Source: Scilla litardierei (lineage: Eukaryota > Streptophyta > Magnoliopsida > Asparagales > Asparagaceae). From it: a stretch of 64,000 bases of DNA. This document shows positions 59,322 to 64,000 of the stretch, in pieces. Positions within the stretch are counted from its first letter, which is position 1. Each line of letters begins with the position of its first letter. The stretch lies in the NCBI GenBank assembly GCA_030789695.1, contig CM061139.1:4975878-5039877 (forward strand). The letters are read 5' to 3'. The notes beneath the pieces are model-generated. The model had not been told where the DNA came from. It saw only the letters and a list, made by a program, of their open reading frames with translations, and did not search any database. The position numbers were made by a program, and so were the translations under genes.

Positions 59322-60477
59322 CTACAATATTTCAATAACGTCAACGGTTGTAATATCGTGACCAAATACTATTGACTGGAATTGATGCATCCTATCCTCA
59401 TAAGCAGCCGGCCATCCGGCTGACACATCGGAACGGTATCTTAGCCACATACTTGAAGTCGGAGGGACAGGACCATATGGGGCAAGTTTAACAATAACGA
59501 AGTGATTATTGTTCACATGACCCAATGTTATATGGCGTCTGGATGATAGGGGTACTGGAGGAGTTCTTAAAGGAAAATATGTCACACACTGATGAGGTGC
59601 AAGAATATGTACTACACAGTCATAGCATGAGGCAATGACATGTGCCATTTCTGGCATCTGCATCCACCATTTAGCTTTTGGACGGTCTAACAAATGGCCC
59701 AGTGCCACTACATTCTTTTTAAATTCCACGGCACCCATAAGTTGCCGGTACAAGCCGTCGTGGTTCTGCATCTCTTCTCGCAAGTCATATTTCACCTGCC
59801 TCCATTCGTCCTCACCCAGTCCCAACTGAGCTGCCACAGCCCTATACCCACAGTTTCTGTCTGCTTTCACATCTACGACATGCACTATAAGGGGTCGTAG
59901 ACACTCAGGAAAAGCGTTCCAATATGGTATTATTATGTCGGCAGCCAAGTCCTCGTCACTATCATCATGTGAAATTGATTGTTTCGGCTTCTTTATTGTA
60001 CATTTCCACAACGGTCTACTTCTTCCCTTACCCGGCTTACACGTCAATGTAGACGTATCCGTTATCTCAGCATGCTGCTTAGCAATCTCCGCTACCAGGG
60101 TAGAAATTTGAAGACGTAGAACCTCATGCTCCTTCTCAAAGGCCTTAGCCACTGCATTCTCATCATCATCATCCTCCTCCTCAGCAGTCTGCTCCGCCTC
60201 ATTATGATCCACCTTATCATCCTCCCCACCCATCTTCCCAGTATGATCCTCCTCCTACAACTCAGCATGCACTGCATTCTCCCAAAACGCCTCCCCCACC
60301 TTCTGATCCTCCCCCTCATTATTCACAGCCTTCACATTCTCAGCACCCATAATTTTATCAGCTGATGTTAACTCCTTCAACTGTTTTACAATACCAACCT
60401 TCTTCCCCCGTTGTAACCGGTTTCGTGCATTATAAATTGCTTTGATTGAGGTTGCACTGAAGTTTTTATTTGCCTTC
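59322..60477 (-). pseudogene. FAR1-OTU gene copy 2, 5'-truncated by an LTR element
   Basis: The open part 60233-59322 (303 aa) contains an acidic start, a basic linker (IKKPKQSIS) and an OTU domain (VVDVKADRNCGYRAVA, NNNHFVIVK, GWPAAYEDRM). Compared with copy 1 the catalytic loop reads DRNC instead of DGNC, a change next to the nucleophile that may impair it. Just upstream, in the same frame but after a TAG at 60255, lies TSIKAIYNARNRLQRGKKVG, matching TPIKSIYNAHSRLLRGQSVG of copy 1. Homology stops at 60477, where the LTR starts, so the zinc finger is displaced beyond the retroelement. The acidic repeats are much shorter than in copy 1. The tail is in frame here and serves as the reference for the frameshift in copy 1. 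Confidence 0.85.
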
Positions 60478-60769
60478 TGATCACTCCTTATTTTACACCC
60501 TTTTCCCGCATGTTTGCATGCCATTTTGATCGCCCAAATCATGTTTTTCACGATATATCGACGATATTGCGATGCTTTTCACGATTTGTTGTTTTTGTCG
60601 CATTTCAGGTGATTTGGCGCGATTAGGAGTGATCTCGAGATGCGTGTAATCTAGACGGCCACCGACGACCTCCCCGAGGGGTATTTTGCTGTTGGAGAGG
60701 AGCGGAAGAAGAATGGACGTCGCCGGAGCGACGAGGAGGCCAAAACGACCAGTTTGGGCATTTTTTGTG

Positions 60770-61165
60770 TCCCACTCGGCCGAGTGGAGGAGCCACTCGG
60801 CCGACCAGCGAGACACTGCTCGGCCGACCCGTTCAGACACGACTTCCATGTGTACTCGGCCGAGCGACGGAGACCACATCGGCCGAGTGACGATACCACG
60901 TCCGCCCGAGTGGCGCCCAGACGAAGGCCCTCAAAAAGACCGAAGTTACTGTTTTTCGGCCATCTGAGCTTCAGAAGACCCACTCGACCGAGTGGCAAAT
61001 CCCGTCCGCCCGAGTGAAGTGAAGCCATCGGCCGAGTGACGACAACTCACTCGGCCGAGCCACCCCCGAACTGAAGACCCCTGAAGTCCCCGACTTACTG
61101 GAAAATTGACAGGGTTTTCACTCGGCCGAGCGACTTTTGTCACTCGGCCGAGTGCGATGCGCTGC
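60770..61165. repeat. CACTCGGCCGAGTG palindrome cluster in the Athila-like LTR
   Basis: More than ten copies of CTCGGCCGAGTG or partial forms (TCGGCCGA, CGCCCGAGTGG) lie in about 400 bp upstream of the TATA-like site. The full form is a perfect palindrome. Confidence 0.85.
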
Positions 61166-61237
61166 CTGTAGCGAAATTTGCGGAAAACAGGCTGTGCAGG
61201 GGCGTTTTGGTCAGGATTTTTAGACGATTTTTGGGGC

Positions 61238-61245
61238 TATTTAAG
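61238..61245 (+). promoter_or_regulatory. Possible LTR TATA box
   Basis: TATTTAAG follows the palindrome cluster and precedes a T-rich leader. This position is reasonable for the LTR promoter, but the match is weak. Confidence 0.4.
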
Positions 61246-61639
61246 CTCTGTTTTTACCCTAGTTTTGGGAGCCACCTCTCAGATTTTTTGCAGCTTTTTG
61301 AGTCTACTTTTTAGCTTTATTAATTGTGATTGGTGAAGAGAAAAACTTGGATTTTTGTTGGGTTGATTGAAGATCTACATTGGTTTGCACTTCTCTTCCA
61401 CAAAAACTCTATTTTTATTGTTTATATCATTGTTGTGATGAATTCCATTGTCTATTTCTTTGCCAATTATTGTGCTATTGCTATGATTAGTGAGTAGTCT
61501 CCACGTCTTGGGGCGTGGGGATGAACCCTACGAGCCCAATTTCGTATTTGTGTTGAATTGGTAGGAATTGAGCCAGGATTGTTATTAGGGATTAGATTGG
61601 GATCGAATTACTACGGATAGCTAGGTATTCACGTCAATA

Positions 61640-61935
61640 GGGATTTGCAAGAGATTGGATCCCAATTCGATAGGAAGCCCTAGAAATCCGAATTGGGTTG
61701 GAGTCGGATTTTCGAAGTATCGGTTTGCAAGAAATTGGACCGATGCTAGGATCTCCGGTTGCAATTCCGTGTCGATACCCGTTTGTAAGAGATTGGACGG
61801 GTAGGAACTATCCTAATCTAGATTGTGGACCGAGTTTGCGAGAGATTGGGCTCGGTGCGCAATTGGACGATGATGTTGATCCTAATGCTAGCTTCCCTAG
61901 GCTAGGGTTTGCAAGAGATTGGACCCAAACCCAGG
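61640..61935. repeat. TTTGCAAGAGATTGGA minisatellite in the LTR
   Basis: GGTTTGCAAGARATTGGAC occurs about five times (near 61643, 61720, 61780, 61845 and 61907), each followed by variable sequence. Confidence 0.8.
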
Positions 61936-62301
61936 ATAGCTATAGACCGGCAACAGCGCGAGAGCGTGAGCCTGGTTCCACATTTAGTTGCAACTAGTTC
62001 ATCCGAATTCTCATCCTAGCGATTTCGATACCGGCGAACCACAATTGTGAAATACGGTGAGTAGTGGGGATTCCCCATTCCCTAGGCGTTCTCTATTTGA
62101 TTTGATATTTTGCACTTTTGTCTGACGATTGTGACAGGATCGCCCAAGGCAATTATCCCTCTGAATAGCCAGGTTGATTAGGAGCAAGCACGGTCATTCG
62201 TCCTCCCTGTGTTCGATACCCGCTCGCCGCTATACCGTGCGCTTGCGGTAAAACTACAACCGTCGCCTCGGGACGTGTACGCCGGGGCGCGATCAAGTTT
62301 T

Positions 62302-62319
62302 TGGCGCCGTTGCCGGGGA
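62302..62319 (+). other. Primer-binding site (tRNA-Asp type)
   Basis: TGGCGCCGTTGCCGGGGA immediately follows the LTR. This sequence is the characteristic primer-binding site of Athila and related plant Ty3/gypsy elements, complementary to the tRNA-Asp 3' end (family knowledge). Confidence 0.85.
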
Positions 62320-62466
62320 AGTGCATTTTGACGGTGCTCGGCACCGACTGCCCGGTTATTTCTTCCTACTTTCTTCCTTTACTTCCCTCTCTATCTTATC
62401 CTAACTTCATTCGTAGCCCTATTTGCATATTCTCCCCGCATTTCGCATAAGATCTTAACAGGGAGA

Positions 62467-64000
62467 ATGGGGGATGCAACGCCAACAATAGAACTCAGAC
62501 GAGAAGACTATGACACCTTCACAGACCTCCTTAAGGAGCTTGTCGACGAGGTCCACGCTACCGGGGCATTTGCTATCAATATCACGGACCCCGACGAACA
62601 ACTATTTGCTAGCTTTGTGATGGACCAAATCTCCCCGGAAGGAACTATCGGAGGCAATGTCAGAGTTGACGTGGTCGACGACAAATTTTATTTCGAAGAC
62701 AATAGAGCAAATGTCGAAGAGCACTATGCTCCCGAAGAACCCTTCGAGCAAACCGACATTCCGGGTGTTACACTTTATGACGCTCACTCTTGTTTTTATG
62801 TATCGTCTGATGTGTTTTTTGATTCCAGGTACGAACTGGAGCAGAGTGAAGGTTTTAGCGATGCCAGCACTGAATCAGAGGGCGCCTACTTCGATGCCTC
62901 ATCCTCACTAAGTAGCGAGTCCGACTCGTCACAAGAAAGCATTCCACCTGAAGATGAGCTAAACCAGGATGACAAGGAAGAAGCCGAATTCATGAGAGCT
63001 GAAAAGGTGGAAGAAGCAGCGCCACCTCAGGTAGAGCTTAAACAATTACCGCCGAATCTAAGGTATGCCTTTTTGGGTAATAAATTGACTTTTCCGGTGA
63101 TAGTAAATTCCCACCTCACACAAGATCAACTTGAAAAACTCCTAGACGTCCTTAGGAGCCACAAAGATGTCTTGGGATACACTATCTCCGATCTTAAAGG
63201 GATAAGCCCTAGGCTTTGCACGCATCGGATCCATTTGGAGGATACCGAAGCCACCTCCATAGAGCCTCAAAGGCGGTTGAACCCGAACATGAAGGAGGTG
63301 GTTAAAAAGGAAATCCTAAAATTGCTTGAAGCCGGTATAATTTATCCTATCTCTGACAGTAGATGGGTTAGCCCCGTCCACGTCGTCCCCAAGAAAGGAG
63401 GGATGACTGTCATAAAAAATGACAAAGGTGAGCCAATATCCACGCGCACTGTCACAGGATGGCGAATGTGCATTGACTATAGGAGACTCAATAAAGCCAC
63501 CCGAAAGGACCATTACCCATTTCCATTCATCGATCAAATGCTTGAACGCCTCGCGAACCATAAATACTTTTGCTATCTAGACGGGTATTCGGGTTTTTTC
63601 CAAATCCCCTTGCACGAAGATGACCAAGAAAAGACAACTTTCACTTGTCCCTATGGCACCTACGCATACCGTAGGATGCCATTCGGCCTTTGTAATGCTC
63701 CCGCCACTTTTCAAAGATGTATGACATCCATATTTTCCGATTATATTGAAAATATTATGGAAGTTTTTATGGATGATTTCTCGGTTTACGGAAGTGAGTT
63801 TGACTCTTGCTTGGAAAATCTCACTAAAGTCCTAAAAAGGTGCCAACAAAACAATCTCACTCTCAATTGGGAGAAGTGTCACTTCATGGTCACGGAAGGT
63901 ATAGTCCTCGGGCATCTTGTTTCCTCAAGAGGAATCGAGGTAGATAAAGCTAAAATTGAGGTAATCGAAAAACTCCCTCCTCCTATTAATGTTAAGGGCA
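62467..64000 (+). CDS. Athila-like pol polyprotein (reverse transcriptase), open at window edge
   Basis: The frame is open without a stop from the ATG at 62467 (GGGAGAATGGGG) to the last base, 511 codons so far. Residues 1-190 are acidic and unlike gag or protease; no CCHC knuckle and no DSG/DTG protease motif is visible. From about residue 195 the sequence follows the pre-RT and RT core of Athila-type Ty3/gypsy elements: LRYAFLG, GISPRLCTHRI, PVHVVPKKGGM, WRMCIDYRRLNKATRKD, RMPFGLCNAPATF and the catalytic FMDD (Asp codons 63772-63777), then GIVLGH and GIEVDKAKIEVIEKLPPP. RNase H and integrase should lie beyond the window. The start is only ~150 bp after the primer-binding site, so gag-pro is missing or replaced. 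The RT itself looks intact. Confidence 0.88.
   Translation, partial: MGDATPTIELRREDYDTFTDLLKELVDEVHATGAFAINITDPDEQLFASFVMDQISPEGTIGGNVRVDVVDDKFYFEDNRANVEEHYAPEEPFEQTDIPGVTLYDAHSCFYVSSDVFFDSRYELEQSEGFSDASTESEGAYFDASSSLSSESDSSQESIPPEDELNQDDKEEAEFMRAEKVEEAAPPQVELKQLPPNLRYAFLGNKLTFPVIVNSHLTQDQLEKLLDVLRSHKDVLGYTISDLKGISPRLCTHRIHLEDTEATSIEPQRRLNPNMKEVVKKEILKLLEAGIIYPISDSRWVSPVHVVPKKGGMTVIKNDKGEPISTRTVTGWRMCIDYRRLNKATRKDHYPFPFIDQMLERLANHKYFCYLDGYSGFFQIPLHEDDQEKTTFTCPYGTYAYRRMPFGLCNAPATFQRCMTSIFSDYIENIMEVFMDDFSVYGSEFDSCLENLTKVLKRCQQNNLTLNWEKCHFMVTEGIVLGHLVSSRGIEVDKAKIEVIEKLPPPINVKG

Larger units (their letters stand above)
60478..62295 (+). mobile_element. 5' LTR of an Athila-like Ty3/gypsy element
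   Basis: It starts TGATCACTCC and ends GGGCGCGATCA, giving a TGATC/GATCA terminal inverted repeat and a length of 1818 bp. The left border coincides with the point where homology of the interrupted FAR1-OTU gene ends. The right border is placed by the primer-binding site seven bases further on. The putative target site is CCTTC (60473-60477), and the other flank lies outside the window. Internal features are a CGGCCGAG palindrome cluster and a series of TTGCAAGAGATTGGA repeats. Confidence 0.75.

Noticed and set aside
60493..61143. Overlapping ORFs of 65-128 aa on both strands near 60.5-61.1 kb
   Set aside because: They lie within the 5' LTR and are created by the CGGCCGAG palindrome cluster.
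1..64000. tRNA or rRNA genes
   Set aside because: No stretch with a recognisable tRNA A/B box and acceptor stem or with conserved rRNA sequence was noticed; only the tRNA-Asp-complementary primer-binding site at 62302 is tRNA-related.

Overview
This window is repeat-dominated nuclear DNA from a flowering plant, most likely a eudicot. The evidence is a Rep/helicase protein of plant Helitron type, a Ty3/gypsy pol of the Athila kind with a tRNA-Asp-like primer-binding site, FAR1-type zinc fingers, GT-AG introns, and fragments resembling plant F-box/LRR and BRCT proteins. I cannot name the species. No ordinary single-copy host gene is evident, and almost everything recognisable is a transposon, a transposon relic or a captured gene fragment.

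Layout. (1) 1-887: two foldback MITE-like elements separated by TA microsatellites. (2) 888-28838: one 27.95-kb imperfect palindrome whose two ~13.96-kb arms meet at a 22-nt loop (14856-14877). Each arm has the same order: an outer AC-rich block, ~5.3 kb of AT-rich DNA built from a few repeated words, six 280-bp repeats (each a 195-bp in-frame exon plus an 85-bp intron), a Helitron Rep/PIF1-like helicase gene with one 88-bp intron, and ~1.6 kb of non-coding DNA at the axis. The two genes converge on the axis and both are broken, by different lesions. (3) 29216-33990: a GC-rich satellite of roughly 70-90-bp monomers, each containing a GCGCACGACGGG / CCCGTCGTGCGC inverted repeat. (4) 34080-35420: relics of a FAR1-type gene and unassigned ORFs. 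(5) about 35.7-53.3 kb: a mosaic of repeated modules, including a ~5.6-kb tandem duplication, hairpins, TATA-containing modules, captured gene fragments and many copies of a GCGCACAACGG / CCGTTGTGCGC motif with an attached TTGAGCAA. (6) 53481-56056: a nearly intact gene coding for a FAR1-type zinc finger, an acidic repeat region and an OTU-type cysteine protease domain. (7) 56684-59180: a solo LTR with a perfect ATAAC target duplication. (8) 59322-60477: a second FAR1-OTU gene copy, cut off by the 5' LTR of an Athila-like Ty3/gypsy element (60478 to beyond the window) whose pol ORF is open to the window edge but has no gag or protease upstream.

How the parts relate. The Helitron palindrome and the LTR elements look like independent insertions. 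The satellite, the motif-rich mosaic and the FAR1-OTU genes appear linked: the palindromic motif flanks the intact gene on both sides, a FAR1 relic abuts the satellite, and single satellite monomers sit inside the mosaic. My working inference is that these are parts of one large, poorly described transposon family in which a FAR1-OTU protein may recognise the motif. That link is a hypothesis, not something the sequence proves.
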